Virus record (IMG/VR): IMGVR_UViG_3300020473_000031
Location: 1-60,606 of that record
From: a virus
Length of the DNA: 60,606 bases
Direction: 5' to 3' (one strand)
Positions 31,701 to 46,700 of this stretch are shown piece by piece. Each line of letters starts with the position of its first letter. The first letter of the stretch is position 1. The position numbers and the translations under genes were made by a program. The notes below the pieces were generated by a model, which saw nothing but the letters and a program-made list of their open reading frames with translations, searched no databases and was not told the DNA's origin.

Positions 31701-34700
31701 TTGCATTACCATTCATTGTACATGTGAATGTAATGCTATTTTCTGCAAACTTAATGTAATCACCAACAGAGAATCCATGATTAGCAACAGTAACAGTCAT
31801 AATACCTGTTGTTGCCTCATATGATGCAGTTTCTGCTGTATACTGAGATCCACCACGAAGGTAATGATTTCCAATACTCATTGCCATAGAACCAGTACCA
31901 GGGTTATATGTCACTGATGATGGGTTATGTGAAACAGTAGGTGACTTACCAACATTAACTGTAATATAACCAGTTTGTACTTTTAAACCACCACCAGTTG
32001 CAGTTTGATATACATGTGTTGATGTGTCAGAAGACTTACCAACATTAAGAACAATAGTATTAGAATCTGGTGCAGATGTAATAGGAATCCATTGCTGATG
32101 AACAGGGTCACTTACTCTTGGATATGTGTGATCAGTTGCCTGTGCATCTTTATCACATCTAAATGTAATTGAATTATCATCAAACTTAACTGAATCTTTT
32201 GCTCTCTTTACGCAACTTGAAGTAGCAGAAATAAATCTATGGTCACTTAAATCTTGTGATTTACCAATATTAACTGTAAATCTATCTATATGTACATTCT
32301 GTACAGACAACCACTTCAAACTAGAAGGATCAGTTGATCTAGGATATGTGTGTTGCGATCCATGATTATCCTTACCACAAGTAAAGGTTAGGCAATCGTC
32401 ATCAAGTAGAACTCTATCACCATTATCAAAACTATGACCAACAATAGTTAACTCTAATTCACCAGTAGCAGGGTTATAAACTGCATCAGTTGGTGTATGT
32501 GTTGTAGCAGGATTAAGATTATGTCCAGTAACAGTTAGACTCATCTGTCCTGAAGTTGGTGTATAAACTGCTCCAGTTATAGTCTTACTTGTCTCACCAA
32601 CATTAGTAATATTGAGTGCATGCTTACGAGATGGATCAGTCAATCTAGGATAACTATGAGATGTTGCATTACCATCCATAGAACATGTAAATGATAATCC
32701 ATTATCCGCAATTTGTATTGTTTGATTCTCTAAAAGGTTATGTATTCCAACATTAAGAACCATATCACCAGTAAGAGGATCATATGTAGCACCAGCAACA
32801 TCATATCCAACTCTAGGTGACTTACCAACATCAAATGTTATACTTCCATCTCTCTTAGTAATTCCATTTGTATAAGCTGATTTGAATATATGTGATGAAG
32901 TATCAGGAGAAATTCCAACATTAACATCAAATGTATTAGCACCTACATTAGATACTGCTAACCACCTTCCATTATAAGGATCTGTTGATCTTGGATATGA
33001 ATGCTCAGTTTCTTGATTATCTAACTGACATCTAAATGTTAATGAATTAGTAGCAAGTTTAATTCTATCCCCATTAAGAAGTCCATGCTTATTAGCAACA
33101 ACACCATTAGTAAGAGCACTATGGAAGATATGTTCATAATCACCACCAGTGTGTATACAACCAGTAGTAGCACCAACCCAAGTGTGGGTATCAGTGTTAG
33201 TTGAAGGAACATTCTCTAGAATCTTAACAGTAATAGCATTAGTAGTAGCTGATTCAATCTTTACTGCAGTATCATAGAATGGGTCTGTAGATCTTGGGTA
33301 AGACTTCTTAGCAGCATCGCCACTAGCACCACCAAATCCACAACTAAAGGTTAATGATTCTTTTGCAATCTTAATACTTGTACCAGCAGTTAATCCATGA
33401 GGAGTTGCAAATTCCAACGTCATCATACCTGTTGTTGGATTGTAGATACCATTATTAGGTGTTAATTGTACTTTAGGTGAAATACCAACATTAACCGAGA
33501 ATGAATGTGTTTGAACATTAGTAATAGATAACTGAAGTCCTCTCTTAGGATCAGTTGTTCTAGGATAAGCATGAGTACTATAGTGATCATCCATAGCACA
33601 TGTAAATGTTATAGCACCATCTTCTAATCTTATAGTATCACCAGCTTGCATTCCATGATCAGGAATGGTTAAATTCATCATTCCATTAACAGCATTATAT
33701 GTTGCATCAAGAGGAGTAAATGTCTTACCAGCAGTAATCTTCATTACACCTGTTGTAGGTGTATAGTTAGCAAATGATGCACTTAGTTGCTCACCATCAT
33801 ATGCAATTGGAGTAGGCTTACCTGCAATTGGATCTGTAGTTCTAGGATACTTCTTAACAGCTTGCAATCCATCACTTGTACATCTGAAGTAAATTGAATT
33901 AGGTGCAATCTTAACGTTAGTTCCTGGAGTTAATATATTATCACCTATCTGTAACTTCATATGACCAGTAGATGCATCATAAGATCCACCAGTAGGATTG
34001 AAGACTAATAAAGGTGATTTACCAACATCAAGATCAAAACTATTTGTTTGTGAATTAGAAACAGTTAACCAACCAGCAAGTGCTGGATCTGATGCTCTTG
34101 GATACTTATGCTCAGTCTTATGACCATCCATATCACAAGTAAAGGTTAATGACTCTTTCTCAAGCATTACCTTGTCACCATTCTGGAATAAGTGACTTGC
34201 AGATGTTACAGAAAGAATTCCAGTTTCAGCATTATATGTTGTACCATTTTGTACTGTTATTGCTCTTCTACCAACTAATCCATGACCTACCTCAGTAAGT
34301 GTTAAATTTCCAGTATCTGCATCATAAGTTGCACCAGTAGGTGTCTTATAAGTAAATGACGTTGTAGAAGAATCAGTAATAGTTGTATCAGTGTATTGCT
34401 TTAATCCATGATCACCAACTGGTTTCCACTCACTATTAGTAACAATAAACTCTAACATTTGATCGAGTTTATTATAAGCCCAAATAGTTTCTCTAACTTC
34501 TGTTTCTATATTAAGTAGTTTTACATTTGCTGTATCAGCTCTATCAATATAGTATGAAACGGCAAGCCAAGTCTTATTGTTACCACCATTACGCATATCT
34601 GCTACGATAGATCTACAGATATCTTTAACATCATCCTCACAATTAACATCCCCACCAATAACAGTAAAGTTAGGGAACTTTTGATTAATCATGTATACAA

Positions 34701-37700
34701 CTTCTTTCGCAATAAATTCTAAGTTCTTAAGAATTAATTGTCCAGCATTATTGTATCTGTGGCTATTCTTAACAAATCCTTGTTGAATTGCTACACCAAC
34801 ATTAACTGTAATTGTAGTAGCAGTTACTGCAGTAATTGCAATTGCAGTATCATATACAGGGTCAGTTATACGTGGATAAGTATGCTGAGTAGCATTATTA
34901 TCCATTTCACAAGTAAATGTTAATGAATTAGGAGCAATCTTAACAGTATTTGATGTTGTGTAACTATGAGATCCTATAGTTAATACTAAATCTCCTGTTA
35001 AACCATTGTAAGTAGCATCAGTTACATCTTTTTCAATTATACCTTGTTGAATGATAACAGCACCACTTACAGTACCACCAGTATAGGTATGCTTACCAAT
35101 ATAACGTCTAGAAGCTACAATAGGATCATTATTAAAGTATTCCTTATTACTAAATGATTCTCCACCAGACCAATCATCAACAAACTGATCTCCATCAGAA
35201 CTATCAAAGTGTAATAATACCTTAGTATCAACATCACCTTGATGAATACCTGCAGGAGGAGTAAATGCAGCAGTATATCTTGCTACATCAGAAATTCTAA
35301 ACTCATCAATATATCCAGCAAATGAATTAGTTGCTGCATAACTAGATCCAATTCTAATTGGTCTAGCAACATATGTACTACTGTCTGTACCAGATCCTAC
35401 TTCAACTCCATCAAGGAATAATTTAACCGTTGTTCCAGATCTACTTACAGCAATATGATACCAAGTATTATTAGTTGGAATTACAGTAGCACCAGAAGTT
35501 ACAATATCAGAACCATTAACATTGTAACGAATCTGAGCACCATTTAAATAAATTCTACCAGAGATTTCAGGATCAGATGTTCTAGTATCATAAATTTCAG
35601 CAAGACCTGCTAATGCAGCAGTATCTGGTCTGCACCAAAATTCAATAGTATATTCACCTGTACCAAAAGCCATCTCACTTGTAGATGCAACACTAATATA
35701 ATCTCCAGAACCATCTAATTGAAGTGAAGTATCACCAAACTTCTTCTGTGTAGAAGAAATTTTAGCATCATTTGTAAAGTCAAACTCGAAATAATCTTCA
35801 CCATTTGACTTACTTCTACCTATTTTACCTAAGTAAACAATTCCTCTTGCTTGATTATATCCAATAACTTCTGCTTTAGTATCACGAGTTCTAATTATTT
35901 GACCTGCATTAAAGAATCCTTCACCCTCTTTATCATACATTGATATCTTTCTAACTCTACCAGCTTCACCAGCAGTAAATTCTCCAGTATTATTACCATA
36001 TTCTATCTTGTAATTTCTAATATCTTCACCAATTTGTAATGTTCCTACTGCATTAGAGTAAGGAATGATATAGTTACTAACTATCTCATTTGATGGGAAG
36101 TTAGTGTTGTATGCAGTTTCATTATCAGTGAAATCAACAATACTAATCTGAGACTTAGAAATATCATCTATAACTACGTTTGGATAAGATGTAGATGTAA
36201 TTCTGTTGAATAGTAGTCCAAAGAATGAAGATCCAGGAGAAATATCAACCTGACCAATAAACTCTCCAGTAACAGGATCTTGATACACACTAGCAGTTGT
36301 AACTCTAGATACAGTACCAGATTTAGCACCAATAATAACATCATTCAATTGAATATTATAAAGACCTGGTGTAGACTGATATGTACCAGCAGTCTTACTT
36401 AATGTAAGAGCCTCAGTAACGTTAATATCAGTACTATACATTGGAGAACCCTCTTGTTGGGCAGTTGCCTGAGTTCCTAACGTACCCCTAACTACAGTTA
36501 ATGTTGTGGAATCAAATCCATCAACAACTGAGAGTACTTCCATAATTTCAGCACCGATTCTAAATCCATCATTAACTGCCACATCTATGGTTCCAGCAGG
36601 AAGTGGTCCAGTACCATCAACAGGAACTACTTCAAATTCAGTAGTAGAAGGTCCAATAGCATAACGTAAATCACAAACTGGAGATTCAGCACCAGTTTCT
36701 AAGTTAATTTGTTCAACTTTAGCAGTATCACCTTGAAGATTAGTAACTGTTTCTCCGTAAATATACAATCCAATATTAGAAACAGCTGTAATATCAACTA
36801 GATTACCAGAGAATCCAGTTGCAGAAACAGTACATAATTCACCAGGAATGAATGTACCTTCATCCATATATCCACTGATAATAGTACCAGTAACTGAAGT
36901 TACAATCAATCTAGCTTGTGAGCTAGTACCAACAAGACTATTACCAATAAGAGGGTAAATACCACTTTGGTTATTCCATGTTAAATCCCATGTTTGAATT
37001 TGACTAATAGTAAGATTAGCATATTTAACACTAGCAGGTGGTGAAGGTGGTTCAGAGAATACTATAGAATCACCTTGTATTTGGAATGATGTATTTGGAT
37101 TTTGTACAATACCGTTAAGAACGATCATTAACTGGTTTGCATTAGCAACTACAGTTCCACCCTCAACTGTTAATGGGAATGCAATTCTTTCACCATCAAA
37201 TAAGTGATCAATATTATCAACACGTTGAACAACAGAAGTTAGAATATTCTCAGAAGATGTCAATCTCTTTTGACGGAATAAAACTTCAGTATTATTAAAT
37301 TCTGAATAAATTGGCTCAACTAGAGCAAAACTTTGAATATTAGGAACAACTGCTTCTTGAGCAAGTTCAACTGATTTAGTTAACTGGAAGAATGTCTCCT
37401 TATTAGGAATTTGACCATATTCATTTAAGTTTAACTCACCAAACACCTTAAACGATGCAGGGTGAACATTTCTGATTAGAATTTCTTTCCACTCACTAAT
37501 AGAAACAGCAGACTTAACAGCATAAGAGAAGTCCTGATAGTAGTAAGAGTCTTGAATCTTCTGAATGATTTCAGATGGCTTACCAACATCATCAATAAAT
37601 TGACCAGTAGTTTTAGTAATAGAACCAATATCTAAGACACCACGAGCAACTTTAAGATCACTAATAATACCAGAAGACTTAGAAATAACACCAGTTATTC

Positions 37701-40700
37701 TTTCACTCTCTGCAAACACACCATCATGATCAACAATCTTAAGGATTCTAGGTCCAACTTGCCAACCAGAGTTTGTAGAAACATATCCAGTTGCAGTAGC
37801 AACTTCTAAAGATTCTCCTTGATAAACCAATTCACCTTCTAAGAAAGTAGATGTAATAACATTAGCTTCAGCAGCACCACCGAAAGATTCGGTTAATACA
37901 CTCTGACGACCTTCACCAGCATTAACAAATGTAAGTGCGTCACCAAGTTCTGCGTTAGCTTCAGTAATAGCAATTTTTAATTGATCATCTTCTAGTGAAT
38001 TTGCTGAACCAGAAATAGCATAGTAAGTAGTAACTCCATTAAGACGACCAGTAGCACCAGCAGATAGTGGGAAATCAGCTCCATCTCCAGTATCAGTCAC
38101 TGCCAATGAAAGTTCAGCACCATTAGGTATTCCATGAGGATATGCAAATTGTAATAAACCTAAGTCTAAGTTAACAACATAGTTGAAAGAAGATCTTAAA
38201 CTAACTTGTGGTGTAGAAGAATATCCAGCACCAGGATCTTTAACAACAATGTTATCCAATCTACCATTCTTAATAGATGCTTCTGCTTGAGCACCAAATC
38301 CACCACCACCTTGAATTATTACAGTAGGTGCTAATGAATATCCAGAACCTGGATTCGTAACGGTAATACTTTCAAGAATACTTGTAGAAGTTAACTGAGC
38401 ATTTATTGGGAATGTAATCTCAGGACGTAAAGTATAGTCATGAGGATAATCATAACCAAAGTTATTGTTCTTAAGTTTCTTAATCTTACCAACTTTATCA
38501 CCTTTAGTGAAAATAGATGCTTCAGTACCAAAAGGAGGAATAACAACAGTTAATTCTGCACCAGATCCTTGTAATCCAGGTCCAAGAATACCATCAATTG
38601 ATTCAATATCAATATAAGCAGTGGTATATGCTTTACCTGGAGAAGTAACAACTACTTCTTGTATCTGACCTGGAATTGTAATACCATCTTCATCCGATCC
38701 ATCATTAACTAAAATACTAACTAAACCACCTTCACCATCACCTAATATAGGAACAGAATTATAAACACCAACAGCATATTCAGTACCTGGTTCATTAATT
38801 TGAACTCTTTCTATATTTCTTGTTGATTGTATATCTGTAACAATAGGTAATTTGGTATAGAATCCACCAGGATTAACTATACGAACATCTGCGATAGATC
38901 CAACTGCTTTTAGAGAACTTGTACTGTAAGATGCCTGATTTACATTTGCATTTCCTTCGGGTTCATTAGCAAGAAGGAATTTGAATACATCTGCACCTTC
39001 GGTAATAGTTGCACCAGCAGTACTTGAAATTACAAAATTACCCTTATAAGGAGAATCTGTAACATCAAGATAACTACCTGCAATCACAGGAGAATTATCT
39101 CCAGTTCTAGAAGGATCGAAATAATATGAAATATTAGTAACAATATCTGGATCAATTTTTAACTTAACTGTAGGTGTAGGTTGTCCTTGACCAGTTACAC
39201 CTGGAATACCAATTCTTTCAATAGAGTTGAATGAATATTCCAACTTATAAAGATTATCCTTAGAGAATGATAAGTTACCACCAACCATTGAAGAGTGACT
39301 TAGGTCAAACAAATATTGATGACCATTGTACATCTTTAAGACAGGAGATTTAACAAATATATTAACATTAGCTGCTATTGTAGAAGGAGAAGTTACAGCA
39401 GCTTGATTTAACTTATATGTAAATTCTAACGGGCTAATAACACTATCAACTGGGAAAGCACCATCATATTCATCATAGGTAGTTCCACCAGATTCTTGTG
39501 CTGGATTACCATCAACATATATCATTTCGCCATTACTTAAGTAATGACTTGTAGAGGTAATACAGTATACTTCATCTGTATTAGAAACAGAACTAACTTG
39601 AAGAATCTTTGTTAAATTAGCAGTTAAAGTGATCTTAAGAACACCTGCCAAATTGGTAATCTGACATGTACTATAAGAAGTATTAAATGTTATATCACTA
39701 GAAGTAATATCAATAACAGATCCAGGAATATATGTGGATCCACCTGAAACTTCATCTATTCTAATTGAATAGTCATTTACATCAAATTCCTTTAATTTTG
39801 CAAAATCATCTAAATTATTAGTTCCCCCAACATCAGAAGGTGCATCAAAAGTAGAAAGATCTATATCAAATGTTCCTGGAGTTGTGTTATTAATCTCAGT
39901 AAACACATAATTCTTAACTTCATTAACATCATTTGGAAGAGGACCAATAATACCATAACTATCTTGCTCACTGAATTGTTGTGTAATTAATTCACCATTA
40001 TCCAAATCATCAGTCCAAGGATTGTGAATAATAGCAAGATATATTTTATTAGCAGAATTATCCTTTTTAATAATATAACCACTATTAATAAACGTACCGT
40101 TAGGATTTTGAAGTACTAATTTAGCACCAACTGTAAAATCAAATGACTGATTTATAGTAAGTTCTTGTATGTTATTAATAACAACTGTGGATGTAGGTTT
40201 AATATAGTACCTATCATTAACAACAGCAGATACCTTTAATTTTTGAGATCCTGGAGAAGGAACAGTTGAAGTTCTAGCACTCCAAATATCAGCAACATAA
40301 GTTAATGCCTCTGTATCCTGAGACATAGTTGTTGTAGCATCATCAAAGTCTAATGATTGGAAACCTGCTTCTGCTAATTCAAAACCAGTACTACCAATAC
40401 TTAAAGTAGTTCCAGTAACAGGAGCAATATCTGCTCTTGCAAATCCAATCTGTGTATTTGTTTGTAGTCCTTGATCACCTAAACGATCCGAATCAGCATT
40501 TTTATCAATTTTTAAACCAAAACCAATATAATCTTCAGATTCATATCTTCTTGTTTGAGCATCAAACCAAGCAGTATCTGTCCAAGAATAACCAAAACCA
40601 AACTGAGATGCTTGTGGAAGTCCATTTATATCAGCTGGTGAAGTAGGAGTTATTGCTCTATTCTTTAATTTAACATCATCAAGATAGAATTGACCTTGTG

Positions 40701-43700
40701 TATCTTTATCAAAGTCATTAATACCAGCACCAAATCCAGGTCCAACACCAAAGTATAGATCCTTACCAGCAAATGATGTGTTTGATATAGTTCCACTAGC
40801 TACTTGAATACCATTAACAAATGACGAGAATAAATTCCCAGACTTAGTTATTGCTACAGAAATCCAAGTATTATTAAGCATTACAGAAGAAGCACTTGAA
40901 ATAGCGGTAGCATTAACAATTTGAGTTGAACTATTAGCAATTGTTAAATCTAAACCACGACCTGTACCAAATCCCAACCAAAGACCACCAGTAGGATCCT
41001 GAGAACTACCAATCTGACATAAAGTCATTAAATTTTGACTTAAACTAAATGGAAGACCAGAATCTCCATCGATGTATACCATCATCTGAATGGTAAAGTC
41101 TCCATCCAATGTAGTACCCAATTCAGAAGAAGATGCTTTAATATGACCATTTTCCCAAGTAGTTTGAGTATTAGCTGGTACATTACATCCATCAATCTTT
41201 GCTACACCACTCACATAACGTATAGAATTATTAGCACTTTGATCTGTAATAGTGTAATGAGAAGCAAGATCAGTAAGAGGAGATCCACCATCATCAAAAT
41301 CTAAAATAAACTCATTTCTATTCCATTGAGTTTGACCGTAAATGTATACATCACCAGATACATCTACAGCAAGTGCTTTTGCAGTAATACCTTCAACTTG
41401 ATTCTGATTAAACTCATTTGTACTATGCTTCTTCATAGTACCATCATAACCAATCTTAACAGTTCCTACAGTTGTTTTTCTAGTAACTTGATCATCTTTT
41501 GTATATGCAACATTAAGATCACCAAATATATCAATAATAGAATTATCAACCAGAGTTAATTCTCTACCAGTAGCAAGATAACGATAATTCCAAATTATAT
41601 TACCATCAGTATTTAATTTACCTACCCAGAAACTATCTCTAGTAGTATCATCAGACTTAAGTCTGCAAGTTGCAGTAATATAAAATTCATTAAATTCATC
41701 TATTGTTAAACTAGTGTTTATGAAAGAATAAACTGTATTACTTAATTCTTTTATCCAATCTATTGTTATTGCATTAATACCAATCGTTGCTTTACCAAAA
41801 GCTACATTAATATCCTTAGAATCTGGAGCAGAGGCAGTTTCCATAATGAAATAGACACTATCCTCAATGATTATCATATCCGTCATTCTTTCGGATAAAG
41901 TTCCAGATGCAATCTTTCTCTTAACAGCAAAATTACCTGTAGTGTCAATAGATGCTATAAAGGCATCATCAGGGTTTAATGAGTTTGTATTTGTATAACC
42001 ACCAATAACATAACGAATATCAGAGTATTTCTCAAGACAAGTAACATAATCTGCACGATTAGCACCAGATATACCAGCATATCCCTTTTGGAAATCTAGA
42101 GTAGCATCTAATCCATCTTCGGATTGAGTATACTTACATAGAATAATATCTGGATTATAAACATTTAAAAGGTTTGCATTTGGTCTATTATTACCTACAA
42201 CCCATATTTCATCATTAGTAAATGGATTTTTATTGACATATAACTTTTGGAATTCTGTATAATATTGACCATCTGTACTTTCTAATGTTCTTTCCCATTC
42301 TTTAACACCTAAAGCAGAATGCTTAGATATAAATGCAACTGTATTTCCAGTAGCATCTTTTGTTTTACCACAATAGTATGTCTCTTTTTCTTCATTAACA
42401 TAGACATCATTAACAGAAACATAATTATTATTTGATATCGTTGTTACAAAATAATCTGCTTTTTTGAAAATCTGTGGATGACTTAATATAACACGAGGAC
42501 TTGTTGTGTAATCTGATCCAGAATTAATAATATTAACAGTATCAATAGATCCTACAGAACTAACTACTGCTTCTAACTTACCAGCAGTACCATCTCCATC
42601 AATAATAATTGTTGGTGGAATCTCTTCATCATATCCAGAACCAGATTGTTCAATTACAATAGACTCAATACCTTTAATCTGACGAACAACAAAAGTTTTG
42701 TTCGTATTTTGCATTATAGGAGTATAATCTACAAATACTTCATCACCAGTAACTAAATTATGAGGAACATTAGTATCTAAAACACCATAATTCAATCCAT
42801 TAACATTCTCAAAACTATAAGAATCTATAGCTTCACCCTTAATTCTAGAAATACGAGCAGAAACACCAGCTCCATCAGTACCTTCATTATCAAATGTAAG
42901 TATATCATCAACCTGATAGTTCTTACCTGGGTTTTCAATAGTAAATCCAGTTACTGAAGCATCTTCAAACTTAGTTATAGTTTCAACTTCAATATCAACT
43001 TTAGAGTCAAACTTAACTTTAGGGAAGTAATCAAAGAGTTGTAATGGTGACTCCTCAAACATTTGAGCAGGATCTGCGGTTTCATCAGGAGTAATAACAC
43101 CATCACGGTTAACATCTTCCACCTCAAACATCAAAATATCACCATCTTCAGTTGTTAATGCAGCAGTAGAAGCATTTGGTGTTCTTTCAACATCAATATC
43201 AACATTTTCATAAGGATCTCTATATCTTACAACACCAGAAGGTATATTTTGCTGTACAGCACTAGTTGAAAGATTCCAAGTATCAACAACAGAGTTATAA
43301 CTTGGTCCAATAACATATGGGAATAAAGCATTACCATCTTCTGTAGCATCAATAGTTACAAAATAGCAATACCTACCATCTGGATAATCTGGAGTCTTAC
43401 AAAAACGACCATTATATTGATCCAAATCACCTAATCCAAAGACATATTCATAATCTTCAACAAATTTACCTGCAGGATACAAATAATCTCCACTTGTATC
43501 TACATCTGTAAGAAGAGGTCCATCACTTCTAACAGGATATGGATTAGTAGTTGCATCAAATACAAGACTTTCTTGCAATCTATATGAAGTGCTAAGTCTA
43601 ATTACAGCAGATCCTTGGTCAGTTGGATCAGTATATCCATAAGGACCGTAAATTGGATTACCATCAAATGCCCAACCAATAATAGGAGAGTGTGCTAACT

Positions 43701-46700
43701 GGTCTTCTTTTTCTAAAGTTTTACCATAAGCATCTTTATAAAGGTTATCACCTAAAATATATCTCATTCTCTGAGGATTGGATAGGTGAGCATATTCACC
43801 ACCATACTCATTATTATAACCAGTAAATACACCACCTCTTGCATCGTCAAATATAGAAGTAGATTCTAAATTATAAGTCCATTCAAATACATTTGACTCA
43901 AATAAAGCATCTTGACCAACAGAAGTTAGATTAATAACTGTAGTACCCTGAAGATAGTTAATACCTCTGTTAACAATCTCAATTCCAGTTACCCTACCTG
44001 CATTTTCACCATCAACATCAATTGTTGCTCTTGCTATAGCACCAAATCCATCACCTTGAATAGTAACTTCAGGTGCAGTAGTATAACCTTGACCAGCAGA
44101 AATTATAGCAATAGATATAATTCTTCCATTGTTAACAATAGCTTGTGCAACAGCACCACTACCAGAACTTAATGATATATCAGGTTTTGATGTATATGAA
44201 TTACCACCATTAGTAACATTGATTGATTTAATAGGACCACGTACAGAAGCTGTACCTTGTGCTCCAGTACCACCTCCACCAACAATAGTAATAGAAGGTT
44301 GTGAAGTATAACCAGTACCTCCAGTATTGATTAGAATACGTGAAACTTCACCTTTAGTAATAATTGCCGTAGCAGCAGCTCCAGACCCATTACCACCGAC
44401 TATAGATACCAATGGTGAGGTTGTATAACCAGAACCACCTTCTGTAACTGTAATTTCACTAATAGAACCATCAACAGTTACTGCTGCCGTTGCTCCAGTA
44501 CCTCCACCACCAGATACCGTAATTGCTGGAGGAGAAGCAGCATCATAATCTTTACCTGAATTTAATATATTAATACTCGTTACAGCACCAAATGTCTTGC
44601 TTAAATCTGACTTATAAGACCATATAGAGACACCATTAACCCATGTACCAATAGGACCAGGCTTAATAAGGTCTTTAGTTGAAATTGTTTGTGCAAGTTT
44701 AGGGAACCTATTTAACTTACGCTGGTTACCTGGAAGAAGTGCAGATCCTGGGAAAGGACCAATTTCATAGTTTGGAATACCTGTAGAAGCAACATATACA
44801 TAATCATCATTAAAGAATGAGTTCTGTACGTTTGTAGTATAAGGACTAATAGCATTAAAAATAGCACTATTAAGAGATTTACCTTTATTAAGGTCAATAG
44901 ATACAAGAATATTACCTTGTGGTTCAACAGTAGCAGGTTGTACTAAATTATATTGGAAAACATACTCACCATCTCTAGATGTTACAAGGAAAGATCCGTT
45001 ATAGATGATTGGGTTAGCACCATAAATTGTAACCTGATCCCCAACCAATAGACCATGAGGATTAGCACAAGTTACAGTAGCAGATTGATTGTTAACACCA
45101 CCATAAGTGATAGATGTAACTTCAATTAATTTTTTAACGTTATATAACCAAGTTGTCAAATCTGGACCAATACCAGTACCACCCAACTTAGAAACTGTTA
45201 ATTTATCACCAGGAAGATAGTAAGATCCAGTATCAGTTAAAGTTGTTTGTTGAGCATCAACGATACCAACAATATTCATCACAACTTCTTGAAGAGTACC
45301 CTTATTAATGTAAATTCTAAAATTAGACTTTACTTCAGTAGCAGAATCCCAATCTTCTACAACACCATTAACAGAACGAGTACATTCAATAAACTGGTTT
45401 AATGATTTTTCCTTATATTGTACAACCTCACTATCACCAATAACAAACTCACCATTTCTTTCTGGCCAACCAATAGTAGAGTCAACTGTAATAATACTAT
45501 CAGTTTCGTTTAAAGGCTCACCTAATCTCGTCTTATAAGGTACAGTAAAAGTACCATTAATCGTTTCTTCAGATAAAACAAGTTCAAAAATCTCTAATTC
45601 AGAGGTTTTAATAGAAATAAAATTCTCTACAAGAGCACTTGCTGCTTGAACATTAGGATCAGCAATATCAGCTTCTTGAACTATAAGTCCATCTTTAATA
45701 TCACGAGGATCACCACTAACTAAAGATGCACGAAGAATGGTGTCAATAGACCAAGTAGCGTTGGATGGCTTAATAATTTGATCTTTTGGATAAGAAATAC
45801 TTACAGTTTCACCATATAATAACTTAAAGAGATACGCAATACTAAAAGATGTACCCTTAGATGAATAAAAATCTTTAATTGATTTTATAGCATTTCTTAC
45901 ATCAATCTTTGTATAATCTAGACTTGGAACATCTGGAAGGAATTGTTCTGTATATTTGTCAAGAAGTCTCTTAACAAAGAGTTGATCCAAGCATTTTACT
46001 GGAGTATTAACCTCTGCAGATGTTGCAGTAGTGTTATTCGTGAAAACTGCGTTACCATCTTCAGTATATGCAGTAATACCACTTGCTGCTCTAGCACAAC
46101 CTTCAAATTGTGCCTTTGTATACTTACTACCATTCTGATTTACTGTAAATCCAGTAACTTGATTTAATCCCACATTTGCAGATGCTTCTGCAGATGGTGG
46201 AGACTGAATGAATATTGTTGGTGGATTAGCAGAACTATAGTCTCTACCAAAATTAACAATATTAATATCAATGATTCTACCATTGAATATTGATGCTACT
46301 GCAGTAGCTCCACTACCACCAGCATATGCTCCAGTTCCATCTGTTCTATCATCTAAGATGTATACAGAAGGAACATCATCATATCCACTACCACCACTCA
46401 ATAATTCAATAGAAACAACTCTTCCATCACCATCAACCTTAGTTTCTAATACTTGAGCACCTATAGGATCTATTATTGCAATTCTAGGAACAGTTTCATA
46501 TCCCTGACCAGAATTCAAAATATTAATACTCTGAACTTGACCATCTACCATTACTGCCTGTAATGAAGCTTTAATACCATCTTCACCTGTTGGTTCATCA
46601 ACATATATTTCAGGAACAGTTGTATATCCAAATCCCTTCTCTAAAACTTCAATAGTTCCACTAATAGAACCCCCAATCATCGTTGGAGTGCCTATTTTTG

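Noticed and set aside
27830-34350. Recent tandem DNA repeat or assembly artefact in the giant gene
   Set aside because: The units are well diverged at DNA level and vary in spacing, so simple copying by assembly error is unlikely, although long reads would settle it.
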